From Gammaproteobacteria bacterium (GTDB lineage Bacteria; Pseudomonadota; Gammaproteobacteria; Arenicellales; JAHEKD01), in NCBI GenBank assembly GCA_024638545.1, contig JAHEKD010000038.1, positions 1-10,291 of the forward strand: DNA of 10,291 nt. The letters run 5' to 3'. The notes below the pieces were generated by a model that was given only the letters and a program-made list of their open reading frames with translations, was not told the origin of the DNA and did not search any database. A program made the position numbers and the translations under genes. Each line of letters opens with the position of its first letter. Position 1 is the first letter of the stretch. Shown here piece by piece: positions 1 to 6,982 of this stretch.

Positions 1-96
1 TGGGTACAGGACCTTTTCGGTACTTGATCTTGTTGCCGATACGCTCGGGATAAGCGTTTACGCCGTTTTCCAGAAAATCAGATTGTTTAAATTAGG

Positions 97-602
97 TTAA
101 TGTGAATACCAGCCCTGGATGCGCTTGATTTCATGCTTAAGTCTATGAGCGAAAGCCTGCGCCAAACGGGATAACGGGCGATATAGCGGCGTGATGATTG
201 CTACTTTCTGCAACGAACGACGTGAAATGAGCTCAACTTTAATTTGTTTTCGATTATTTATAAAACGTGTGATTAAATCAGGTAGGAAGAATACGCCTCG
301 ACCCGGCATTGCCACGACTCTATATTCTGCCCTTTTCAAGATCGCGCATGCTTTTCATCGTGCGCTCGGTTCACGATATCTTATCGAGTATGGCAATAGT
401 TTCCTCAAGCAAATAACGTGCTTCCGGTACAGGATGCAATTGTCCTTTGCGTCGTTCAAAAAGCCGCATACCCAGCTCTTGTTCAAGACCAGATATCAGG
501 GCGCTAATCGAAGGCTGGGTGCGATGCAGATTGCGGGCTGCTTGCGACACGTTACCCGTAAGCATTAATTCTTTGAAAGCCCTAATCTGTTTTTTATTTC
601 AT
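97..602 (-). pseudogene. Decayed LysR-family transcriptional regulator
   Basis: Three fragments of one LysR-type regulator lie in order on the minus strand. The segment 373-590 encodes the winged helix-turn-helix (GNVSQAARNLHRTQPSISAL, then LGMRLFERRKG) and the start of the linker helix. The segment 97-325 encodes the beginning of the effector-binding domain (RVVAMPGRGVFFLPDLI) and joins directly to its C-terminal end (ITPLYRPLSRLAQAF). Four lesions are visible. The only good ATG (600-602) meets TAA after two codons, one base out of frame with the helix-turn-helix. An in-frame TGA lies at 371-373, although TERTMKSM continues beyond it. A frameshift sits near 320-325, where the frame meets TAG. 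About 130 residues of the effector domain are missing near position 200. The remnant has about 160 codons against roughly 300 in the family. It probably once controlled the divergent TRAP operon. Homology is from recognised family motifs, and sequencing errors could explain the frameshifts but not the deletion. Confidence 0.85.
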
Positions 603-630
603 TGCCAACAAAATAAATTATTTTTATAGA
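602..630 (+). promoter_or_regulatory. Predicted sigma-70 promoter of the TRAP operon
   Basis: TTGCCA (602-607) is followed after exactly 17 bases by TATAGA (625-630), matching the -35/-10 architecture of a housekeeping promoter. Transcription would begin near 637, leaving a leader of about 90 bases before the binding-protein start at 727. The -35 overlaps the old ATG of the decayed LysR gene on the other strand. A second -10-like word, TATAGT, lies at 633-638 without a well-placed -35. Prediction from sequence only. Confidence 0.5.
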
Positions 631-635
631 TTTAT
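613..635. promoter_or_regulatory. Candidate LysR box (ATAAAT-N11-ATTTAT)
   Basis: ATAAAT (613-618) and ATTTAT (630-635) form a perfect 6-base interrupted dyad with an 11-base spacer. This gives the T-N11-A pattern typical of LysR-type regulator sites. It lies between the decayed regulator and the TRAP operon and overlaps the predicted -10, where such a site would be expected. The surrounding sequence is AT-rich, so a chance dyad is possible. Confidence 0.45.
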
Positions 636-726
636 AGTATATTTCAATTTGTTTGAATGATCGGGCAGTGCTAAGGTTGCTTTCCGACAGACAATTTTCT
701 TGAAATGACCAAAACGGAGGTGAAAG

Positions 727-1740
727 ATGATATTTCGTAAAACTCTTTTTGCTGCTGCGATCAGTGGTGTTGTAATGTTGTCCGGTGTGGCACAGGCTGA
801 GGATCCGACCTTCTTCCGAATCGGGACAGGCAGTGCCGGCGGTACCTATTTCCCCATTGGGGGAACCATAGCGAACGGTATTTCGGCGCCGCCAGGCTCC
901 CGGCCCTGTGAAGAAGGAGGGCAGTGCGGTGTTCCCGGGCTTATAGCAATTGCGCAGTCGACAACTGCGTCGGTATTCAACAATACGGCCGTTCAAAACG
1001 GTGAACTGGAAGCTGGAATGGCAGCTGCTGATGTGACACGCTCTATGTATCTGGGTGAGGGCAAGTTTGACGGCAAGCCGCACGAGAAGCTCCGAATTGT
1101 TGCGAACCTCTATCCTGAAGACCTGCACCTGGTCATGCCAAAAGGATCATCTATCAATAACCTCGGTGACCTGGCCGGTAAGCGGGTAGGTATTGCTCAG
1201 GCAGGTTCCGGAACACAGGTTGCCGTATTGCAGATGCTTGAAGCCTGGGGCGTGACCCGTGACAATATGGAGGAAGCAGAACTCAACAACAGCCAGTCCG
1301 CCGAGCGTTTGGCTGATGGTCAGCTTGATGCCTACTTCTATGCTGCAGGATGGCCAGTTTCTGCTATGGTGCAGCTCGCAACAACCAAAGGCATGGAATT
1401 GCATAGCTTCAGTGACGAGGATTTGACCAAGATAAACGAGATTATCCCTGCGTATATTCCGTCGATGATTCCGGCAGGAGTGTATGAAGGCGTTGATTAT
1501 GAGGTTAAAACCCCGGCGGTATCAGCCCTGCTAGTGGTGTCATCGGATCTTTCTGAAGAGCTTGTCTACGGTATCACGCAGGCACTTTGGAACGACAACA
1601 CTCGCAACCTGCTTGATAACGGCCATGCCAAAGGCAAGCAGATCACTCCCGATACAGCGCTGGATGGTATTGCTGCCCTTGGTGTGCCGCTTCACCCGGG
1701 TGCCGAAAAATTCTACAAGGAAGCCGGGCTGCTTAACTAA
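727..1740 (+). CDS. TAXI-family TRAP transporter solute-binding protein
   Basis: This is a periplasmic receptor that captures a small organic solute, usually a carboxylate or amino acid, and hands it to the TRAP membrane subunits, which use an ion gradient. The 337-residue product starts with a Sec signal peptide: a positively charged start, a hydrophobic core at about residues 7-20 and an AQA cleavage site after residue 24. The mature part opens with the TAXI motif FRIGTGSAGGTYFPIGG (residues 30-46). The Cys61/Cys67 pair followed by GVPGLIAIAQST is typical of a TAXI subgroup, and the two cysteines could form a disulfide. Length matches the family (about 320-340). GGAGG at 716-720 lies six bases before the ATG and fixes the start. 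It is the first gene of an operon with the fused permease and an oxidoreductase. The ligand cannot be read from sequence; the neighbours favour an amino acid or imino acid. Confidence 0.93.
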   Translation: MIFRKTLFAAAISGVVMLSGVAQAEDPTFFRIGTGSAGGTYFPIGGTIANGISAPPGSRPCEEGGQCGVPGLIAIAQSTTASVFNNTAVQNGELEAGMAAADVTRSMYLGEGKFDGKPHEKLRIVANLYPEDLHLVMPKGSSINNLGDLAGKRVGIAQAGSGTQVAVLQMLEAWGVTRDNMEEAELNNSQSAERLADGQLDAYFYAAGWPVSAMVQLATTKGMELHSFSDEDLTKINEIIPAYIPSMIPAGVYEGVDYEVKTPAVSALLVVSSDLSEELVYGITQALWNDNTRNLLDNGHAKGKQITPDTALDGIAALGVPLHPGAEKFYKEAGLLN

Positions 1741-1767
1741 AACAGCCTTTCCTGGCGTTATAAACCA

Positions 1768-1793
1768 AGTGGCGGGCATTCAGGCCCGCCACT
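1768..1793 (+). terminator. Intercistronic hairpin after the binding-protein gene
   Basis: A perfect 10-bp GC-rich inverted repeat, AGTGGCGGGC (1768-1777) and GCCCGCCACT (1784-1793), encloses a 6-base loop. Only a weak T-rich tail (GTTTTC) follows, so it is more likely a partial terminator or a 3' RNA-stabilising stem than a full stop. It lies 28 bases after the binding-protein stop and about 40 bases before the permease start. Such stems commonly let the binding protein be made in excess over the membrane subunit. Confidence 0.6.
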
Positions 1794-1832
1794 CGGCGTT
1801 TTCGATTGATTACAAACATGATGGAGCAATCC

Positions 1833-4046
1833 ATGAGCGACGCAGGTGATAAGAACACTGAACAGTTGTCAGCAGAGGAGCTGGCGCTTATAGAGGAAAA
1901 ATTTGACGAAGGTGCTGCGACACGGTCAGTGTCGCAGGGATTCGCAAAATTCCTTCGCTATATCGCACTGACGTTTGCAATCTATCATTACCTGACTGCG
2001 GGATTCGCGCTGCCAACGGATTTCTGGCACATGGGATGGCATCTTTCGGGTCTGTTTATCCTGACATACGCACTGTTTCCGCTTTTCAAAACCAAGTCGG
2101 CATTTGATTTAAGAACGGGGGTATTCCGTCTGGGGGGGGTGCCGTATCTGGATGTGATTCTGATGGTTCTCGGTGTTGCTTCGGCACTTTATCTGGGTAT
2201 TGCCTGGCACGGCATCCCGATGCTGGGTATTGATGAGCAGACATTTCGGATGGGAAATCCTAATACCTATGATATGGTCTTTGGCTGTATACTGATCGTT
2301 CTCGTGCTCGATATCGCTCGTCGTACACTGGGCTGGGTCCTGCCACTTATTATCTGTATCTTCATGGCCTATGCGCTGTTGGGACCAGTATTTCCCGGTA
2401 TCCTTCAACATCCGGGCGTGAAATTCAAAACCTTTGTCTCGTCGATGTATTTTCCCCAGGAGGGCATTTTTGGTGTCACGCTGTGGGTGGTATCTACCAT
2501 TGTTTTCCATTTTGTGTTATTCGGCGTTATTGCTCAGCGGACAGGGCTTGGACAGCTCTTCATCGATAACGCCACCATTCTGGCTGGTCGCTACACCGGT
2601 GGTCCGGCTAAGGTTTCGGTCGTGTCTTCAGCCTTTTTCGGTACGATATCGGGATCATCGGTGGCCAACACAGTCTCTACCGGCGCACTGACAATTCCCA
2701 ACATGAAACGGCTTGGCTATCCCGGCCATTTCGCAGGCGGCGTCGAGGCAGCTGCGTCTGCCGGTGGTCAGATTACACCGCCAATAATGGGCGCTGCCGC
2801 GTTTATCATGGCGGAATTCCTGGAAGTACCCTATACCACGATTGTGATTGCGGCAATTTTCCCGGCATTTCTGCACTACGTCGGTGTCTTTTCGGTTGTG
2901 CATTTGATGGCACTGCGCCTGAATTTGCAGGGACTATCGCGCGAGATGCTGCCTAAACTCGGCGAGGTCTGGCGCGACGGCTGGGCAAATATAGTACCTC
3001 TGATAGGACTGCTAGTCGTGCTGTTCTCTGGTTATACACCGTATATGTCTGCATTTTGCGGCATTTCACTGGCACTGATCGCGGGCATGTCACGTGTCAG
3101 AGAGCCGCTTACCCTGGTTTATCCGGTTGCGTTCATTGGTTTTGTCTTGTGGAAACTGTCAAATGGCGGATTCAGTTTGCCCATGTCGTCTATATTAATG
3201 ATTGGTGCAATCGTCGCCACGCTAAACCCGCAGCGCAGAAATTCTGTCAAAGAAATGGCAGATACATTTGAGACTGGCGTGAAGTACGCATTGGCTGTCG
3301 GTGCTGCATCGGCGGCAGTTGGTATTGTTATTGGTGTCATTAACACAACGGGTGTAGGATTTCGAATTGGTTTCATGGTGACTCAGGCCGCCTCTGCGCT
3401 AGGCACAGATCTCCATGGTCTGTTCACCCTGGGCTCGTTTGAGCTATTTAGCGTCCCGGACCTGACGCTCTTTATCAGCCTGGTTTTTATCGCTCTGGCC
3501 TGTATCCTCATGGGTGCCGGTGTGCCGACAACAGCGCTCTATATCATGCTGGTTTCGGTAGCTCAGCCCGCACTAGCTCAGCTTGGTATTCCACCGATCG
3601 CCAGCCATATGTTCGTTCTTTATTATGGCGTTGTCGCAGAAATAACACCGCCAGTGTGTACATCTGCTTACGCCGCCGCCGCAATTGCAAACTCCAATCC
3701 GTTTCGAACAGGTATCTCGGCATTTACGCTGGGACTGGGAAAAGTCCTGGCACCCATGGCTTTTGTATATGCGCCGGTATTGCTGTTTGTTTCCTCAGCA
3801 GGTTTTGATTTGCTTGAATTTTCATATACGGCCAGCAGCTGTATTATTGGCGTATTTTTCTTATCAGCTGCCGTGGTGGGTTACTTTCTGACCAATATGA
3901 GCGCCATAGAGAGAATATTATTTGCCCTATCCGGATTAGTCATGATAGCACCCAGCTTCCAGGCCGATCTGGCCGCATTAGCGATTGCCATGCCTACATT
4001 AATCTATCAGATCGTCTCCAAAAGGCGTTCGCTAGTTGCACATTAA
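1833..4046 (+). CDS. TAXI-type TRAP transporter permease, fused 4TM/12TM subunits
   Basis: This is the inner-membrane component of the TRAP transporter, with small (DctQ-like) and large (DctM-like) parts fused in one chain, as is normal for the TAXI group. The product has 737 residues from the chosen start. After an acidic cytoplasmic N-terminus (about 40 residues) come many hydrophobic segments. Recognisable large-subunit motifs are GSSVANT (274-280), GGQITPP (311-317), GVPTTALY (from 563) and EITPPVCTSAYAAAA (from 603). The two ITPP segments mark the repeated halves of the transport domain. The ATG at 1833 is chosen because GGAG at 1823-1826 stands six bases before it; in-frame alternatives are TTG 1806 and ATG 1818 or 1821. 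It lies downstream of the binding-protein gene across the hairpin and 11 bases before the oxidoreductase gene, so the three are probably co-transcribed. Confidence 0.93.
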   Translation: MSDAGDKNTEQLSAEELALIEEKFDEGAATRSVSQGFAKFLRYIALTFAIYHYLTAGFALPTDFWHMGWHLSGLFILTYALFPLFKTKSAFDLRTGVFRLGGVPYLDVILMVLGVASALYLGIAWHGIPMLGIDEQTFRMGNPNTYDMVFGCILIVLVLDIARRTLGWVLPLIICIFMAYALLGPVFPGILQHPGVKFKTFVSSMYFPQEGIFGVTLWVVSTIVFHFVLFGVIAQRTGLGQLFIDNATILAGRYTGGPAKVSVVSSAFFGTISGSSVANTVSTGALTIPNMKRLGYPGHFAGGVEAAASAGGQITPPIMGAAAFIMAEFLEVPYTTIVIAAIFPAFLHYVGVFSVVHLMALRLNLQGLSREMLPKLGEVWRDGWANIVPLIGLLVVLFSGYTPYMSAFCGISLALIAGMSRVREPLTLVYPVAFIGFVLWKLSNGGFSLPMSSILMIGAIVATLNPQRRNSVKEMADTFETGVKYALAVGAASAAVGIVIGVINTTGVGFRIGFMVTQAASALGTDLHGLFTLGSFELFSVPDLTLFISLVFIALACILMGAGVPTTALYIMLVSVAQPALAQLGIPPIASHMFVLYYGVVAEITPPVCTSAYAAAAIANSNPFRTGISAFTLGLGKVLAPMAFVYAPVLLFVSSAGFDLLEFSYTASSCIIGVFFLSAAVVGYFLTNMSAIERILFALSGLVMIAPSFQADLAALAIAMPTLIYQIVSKRRSLVAH

Positions 4047-4057
4047 ACTTTCTATTC

Positions 4058-5320
4058 GTGAGCTTTGCAAATAAAGACGCCGATAACATCGTTATTATCG
4101 GGGCAGGGATAATCGGTGTCTGCTGTGCCTTATCCCTGCAGGAGAGGGGCTTCGCTGTACACCTTATTGACAGAAGTGAGCCCGGGGAGGCGACGAGTTA
4201 TGGTAATGCCGGTGTGATTTCACCCTGGTCGTGTGTTCCACAGTGTATGCCAGGGGTTTGGAAACAGGTGCCGAAATGGTTGTTCGATCCACTAGGTCCG
4301 GTCAGACTGCAGTGGCAAAATCTTCTGCCAGCTGCTTTGTGGTCAATAAGGTTTTTTACAAATTCGCGCCCCGGTCGTCTGAGATCAATTTCTGATGCCA
4401 TGTATGTGCTGGTCAAGGACAATGTTGACCTTTATAAAAAATATCTGGGTGGTACCGGGCAGGAGCATGTTTTAAAAGACAGTTTTTATGTAAATGTTTT
4501 CCGTGGCCGGTCTGTGCCGAATATCCGGGATCTAGCCTGGCAATTGCGAATTGATCATGGCGCACCGGTTGAACTTGTCAATGCAGGGCAACTTAAGGAA
4601 ATCGAACCGGCCATATCAGGTGAATATCATAGCGCGATTATTATTAAAGATCAGGCCCGGGCGTTCTCGCCAGGGAAATTGTGTAAAGTGCTGGCCGACA
4701 AGGTGCTTTCACATGGTGCATCATTCTCAAAGGTAGAAATTAAAACACTGAATGTAAATCCTAATGGTGGTTATGAATTAGCGACGACGGAAAAAACCAT
4801 CAAAGCTGAAAGAGTTGTTGTTTGTGCAGGTGTCTGGTCTGCAGGTTTAATTGCTCACCTTGGAATAAAACTGCCGCTGATTGCCGAGCGAGGTTATCAT
4901 TTGGAATTTTTGAATCCCCAGGTTGAAGTTAGAAACTCTATCCAGGATATTGAAGCTAAAATTGTTGTAAGCTCAATGGAATCAGGTATTCGCAGCGCAG
5001 GAACATCAGAATTTGCCAGTATCGATGCGAAGCCGAACTACAGGCGTGCCGATATCTTGAAGCCGCTTACCAAGCGCCTGTTGCCCGCATTAAATGTCTC
5101 AAAGACACAGCATTGGATGGGCATTCGTCCATCACTTCCTGATAACCTGCCCGTCATAGACGAAATGCCGGATCTGCCTGGATTATATGCTGCGTTTGGC
5201 CATAGTCACTTTGGATTAGGCATGGCACCAGGGACGGGTATCGTACTGGCAAATATTGTTTGCGAACAAGCGACGGGCATTGATCTCAGGCCCTATCGTT
5301 TAAATCGGTTCAAGGCCTGA
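4058..5320 (+). CDS. FAD-dependent D-amino-acid dehydrogenase-like oxidoreductase
   Basis: This is a predicted flavoenzyme of the DAO family (DadA / glycine oxidase / sarcosine oxidase group) that oxidises an amine, typically a D-amino acid or secondary amine, to an imine. The 420-residue product is the usual DadA-like length. The N-terminal Rossmann motif GAGIIG (15-20) leads to Asp38 at the end of the second strand, where an acidic residue contacts the FAD ribose. SYGNAGVIS follows, as in DadA-type enzymes. The C-terminal FAD-closing region reads GIRPSLPDNLPVID and GHSHFGLG (381-388). No signal peptide or long membrane span is seen. The start is GTG with no clear Shine-Dalgarno, 11 bases after the permease stop; no ATG precedes the Rossmann motif, so translational coupling is likely. 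The substrate is unknown but probably arrives through the adjacent TRAP transporter. Confidence 0.88.
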   Translation: MSFANKDADNIVIIGAGIIGVCCALSLQERGFAVHLIDRSEPGEATSYGNAGVISPWSCVPQCMPGVWKQVPKWLFDPLGPVRLQWQNLLPAALWSIRFFTNSRPGRLRSISDAMYVLVKDNVDLYKKYLGGTGQEHVLKDSFYVNVFRGRSVPNIRDLAWQLRIDHGAPVELVNAGQLKEIEPAISGEYHSAIIIKDQARAFSPGKLCKVLADKVLSHGASFSKVEIKTLNVNPNGGYELATTEKTIKAERVVVCAGVWSAGLIAHLGIKLPLIAERGYHLEFLNPQVEVRNSIQDIEAKIVVSSMESGIRSAGTSEFASIDAKPNYRRADILKPLTKRLLPALNVSKTQHWMGIRPSLPDNLPVIDEMPDLPGLYAAFGHSHFGLGMAPGTGIVLANIVCEQATGIDLRPYRLNRFKA

Positions 5321-5350
5321 ATGTTGACTTAATCGCTGTGCTGACTAACC

Positions 5351-5698
5351 TTACTGTGCGCAGGCAGCGGTAACAATGATCTCGACTTTGAGGTCCGGAT
5401 TAGCGAGCCGAGCCTCACCCGTTGCGCGTGCGGGCGCATTTGCCTGCGTCATCCAGCTGTCCCAGACCTGGTTCATTTCATTAAAGTCTGCCATGTCATC
5501 CAGCCATATGATTGCCTGCAATATCTGAGATTTACTGGAGCCTGCGTCGGACAATAAGTTCTCCACTTTCTGCAGGCATTGCCGGGTTTGTTGTGCAACA
5601 CTGTCCCCAGCGGTGCCCACTTGTCCGGCAAGATATACTATACCGTTATGTTTAACTGCCTGGCTCATTCGCTGGCTGCTGTTGATTCGAGTTATCAT
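5351..5698 (-). CDS. RidA/YjgF-family enamine/imine deaminase
   Basis: This is a small cytosolic protein of 115 residues, within the family size of about 110-130, predicted to hydrolyse reactive enamine or imine intermediates to keto acids and ammonia. The family features are VYLAGQVGT (21-29), the conserved arginine of the carboxylate-binding site in APAR (Arg91) and the conserved glutamate in KVEI (Glu106). RidA-type proteins act as trimers with active sites at subunit interfaces. The gene is convergent with the flavin oxidoreductase, with only 30 bases between stop codons and no clear terminator. The enzyme pairing makes sense because DAO-type enzymes release imines. The ATG at 5698 has only a weak purine-rich site (AAGAG) upstream. 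Which RidA subgroup it belongs to, and so its exact substrate, cannot be told here. Confidence 0.9.
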   Translation of the reverse strand: MITRINSSQRMSQAVKHNGIVYLAGQVGTAGDSVAQQTRQCLQKVENLLSDAGSSKSQILQAIIWLDDMADFNEMNQVWDSWMTQANAPARATGEARLANPDLKVEIIVTAACAQ

Positions 5699-5748
5699 AA
5701 TTTGTCTCTTGAGGTTGGAAAATTGAATTTTACATCTGGATGGTGCTG

Positions 5749-5777
5749 TTTTGATGCCTCTTTTATGTAATTATTAT
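5749..5777 (+). promoter_or_regulatory. Weak candidate promoter for mbfA
   Basis: TTTTGA (5749-5754) and TATTAT (5772-5777) are separated by 17 bases. The -10 matches five of six consensus positions and the -35 only three. Both Fur-like dyads would lie at or just after this -10. On the other strand, TTAACA (complement of 5795-5800) with AATAAT 19 bases later could serve ridA, so the two divergent promoters may overlap. Low certainty. Confidence 0.25.
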
Positions 5778-5779
5778 CC
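5765..5779. promoter_or_regulatory. Candidate Fur-like box 1 upstream of mbfA
   Basis: Compared with the 7-1-7 Fur consensus TGATAATNATTATCA, this 15-base site matches 10 of 14 defined positions, with an unbroken core TAAT-T-ATTATC. It overlaps the candidate mbfA -10. The region is AT-rich, which inflates such matches. Confidence 0.35.
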
Positions 5780-5785
5780 AGGCAG

Positions 5786-5804
5786 GATAAATATTGTTAA
5801 TATC
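5786..5804. promoter_or_regulatory. Candidate Fur-like box 2 within a long inverted repeat
   Basis: GATAAATATTGTTAATATC aligns to the 19-base Fur consensus at 13 of 19 positions, including both outer blocks GATAA and TATC. It sits inside a longer imperfect inverted repeat (5783-5811): arms CAGGATAAATATT and AATATCTGTCCTG around a GTT centre, with 11 of 13 Watson-Crick pairs plus one G-T. A run of A rather than T follows on the plus strand, so it is not a normal intrinsic terminator in either direction. It ends about 38 bases before the mbfA start. Confidence 0.4.
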
Positions 5805-5849
5805 TGTCCTGTAAAAAAAATTAAAGCTTGATTAGCTGAGGAAATTTCA

Positions 5850-6833
5850 ATGTTAAGCCGTTTTTTCAGAGTCGGTAAACGCGACTTTTCGTCACTGTCA
5901 GAAAAAGAAATTCTGGCGCTGGCCATTTCATCGGAAGAGGATGATGGCCGTATCTACCTTGCCTACGCTGAGGCCCTGAACGATCAGTACCCTGATACAG
6001 CAAAAATATTTGAAGAAATGGCTGAAGAGGAAAGCGAGCACAGGAATCGTCTGATCGATATTTTTAAAAAGCGTTTTGGCGATACTATACCCTTGATTCG
6101 CAGGGAACATGTCCGCGGCTACTACGAGCGGAAACCCGACTGGCTGATGCACAATCAGCCGGTTGAAAAAATGCGGGCACAAGCTGAAGAGATGGAAAGA
6201 CAGGCAGCACGCTTTTACCTGGCAGCAGCCCAGCAGTCGCAAGATGCAGACACCCGAAAGTTACTTGGTGATTTGGCCGTTGAGGAGGCAGAACACGGCG
6301 ACCTTGCCAAGCGACTTGAGGACAAATATCTCTCAGAAGAAGCTAAGGAAGCAGAACAGAAAACAGAGCATAAACAGTTTATCCTGACTTATGTACAGCC
6401 GGGACTGGCGGGTTTGATGGATGGTTCTGTATCAACGCTGGCACCAATTTTCGCTGCTGCATTTGCCACAGGCGATACCTGGCAGACATTTTTGGTAGGC
6501 CTGGCGGCTTCATTGGGGGCGGGTATTTCAATGGGTTTCACAGAAGTTGCCTCTGATGATGGCGTCATTTCTGGCAGGGGTTCACCCATAAAGCGCGGGC
6601 TTGCGACTGGCATAATGACGACGATTGGTGGCCTCGGTCATGCTTTACCCTATTTGATTCCGGACTTCTGGACAGCAACAACCATCGCGATCATCGTCGT
6701 TTTCATCGAGCTATGGGTGATTACATGGATACAAAATAAATACATGGAAACACCCTGGCCAAGGGCGATATTTCAGGTTGCATTGGGCGGAGCCCTGGTG
6801 TTTGGAGCCGGCATGTTAATTGGGAATGCCTGA
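5850..6833 (+). CDS. mbfA: MbfA-like membrane-bound ferritin / VIT1-family iron exporter
   Basis: This is an inner-membrane protein predicted to remove iron from the cytoplasm. Its ferritin-like domain binds iron and its VIT1/CCC1-like domain transports it, as known for MbfA of Agrobacterium and Bradyrhizobium. The 327-residue length matches MbfA. The N-terminal di-iron domain (about 15-165) has acidic residues Glu29/Glu30 and two ExxH motifs, Glu61-His64 and Glu146-His149, with Glu113-Glu116 between them. The C-terminal part (from about 178) has hydrophobic segments near 184-205, 212-232, 250-270, 276-295 and 306-325, and VIT-type motifs (GLMDGSVSTLAP, GISMGFTEVASDDG). GAGGA at 5838-5842 lies seven bases before the ATG. 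It is divergent from ridA, and the region between holds two Fur-like dyads. It appears monocistronic, with a possible terminator shortly downstream. Confidence 0.92.
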   Translation: MLSRFFRVGKRDFSSLSEKEILALAISSEEDDGRIYLAYAEALNDQYPDTAKIFEEMAEEESEHRNRLIDIFKKRFGDTIPLIRREHVRGYYERKPDWLMHNQPVEKMRAQAEEMERQAARFYLAAAQQSQDADTRKLLGDLAVEEAEHGDLAKRLEDKYLSEEAKEAEQKTEHKQFILTYVQPGLAGLMDGSVSTLAPIFAAAFATGDTWQTFLVGLAASLGAGISMGFTEVASDDGVISGRGSPIKRGLATGIMTTIGGLGHALPYLIPDFWTATTIAIIVVFIELWVITWIQNKYMETPWPRAIFQVALGGALVFGAGMLIGNA

Positions 6834-6868
6834 TAATCGTGACCCATTAGCACTATTCATGATGGTGC

Positions 6869-6891
6869 AGGCCGGCTAAAGCGGGCTTTCT
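6869..6891 (+). terminator. Possible intrinsic terminator of mbfA
   Basis: An imperfect GC-rich hairpin (GCCGGC, loop TAAA, then GCGGGC, with one G-G mismatch, 6871-6886) is followed by TTTCTC. It starts about 36 bases after the mbfA stop. The stem is flawed and the T-run short, so confidence is low. Confidence 0.35.
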
Positions 6892-6982
6892 CATCGTAGA
6901 TAGCACTGGCGCATGTTACCTGCAGGGCCTGCTGGAGCATTTAGCCCGGATTTCTCAGTGCGCCTCTACCCAGACTTCTTAG

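Noticed and set aside
1..100. Short open frames at the left edge on both strands (plus 2-100; minus from about 95 to the edge)
   Set aside because: Only about 30 residues each, no start on the minus strand, no recognised motif. They could be the end of a neighbouring gene but this cannot be supported.
565..1128. 187-residue minus-strand open frame across the TRAP binding-protein gene
   Set aside because: It is antisense to a clearly identified gene with signal peptide and TAXI motif, has no domain of its own and extends into the promoter region.
2109..2510. 133-residue minus-strand open frame inside the permease gene
   Set aside because: Shadow of a membrane-protein gene with low-complexity polar composition and no ribosome site.
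5321..5350. Bidirectional terminator between the oxidoreductase and ridA
   Set aside because: No stable stem or T-run is visible in the 30-base gap.
5783..5811. Long inverted repeat as an intrinsic terminator
   Set aside because: It is followed by A residues on the plus strand, and on the minus strand the T-run precedes the stem, so it fits an operator better than a terminator.
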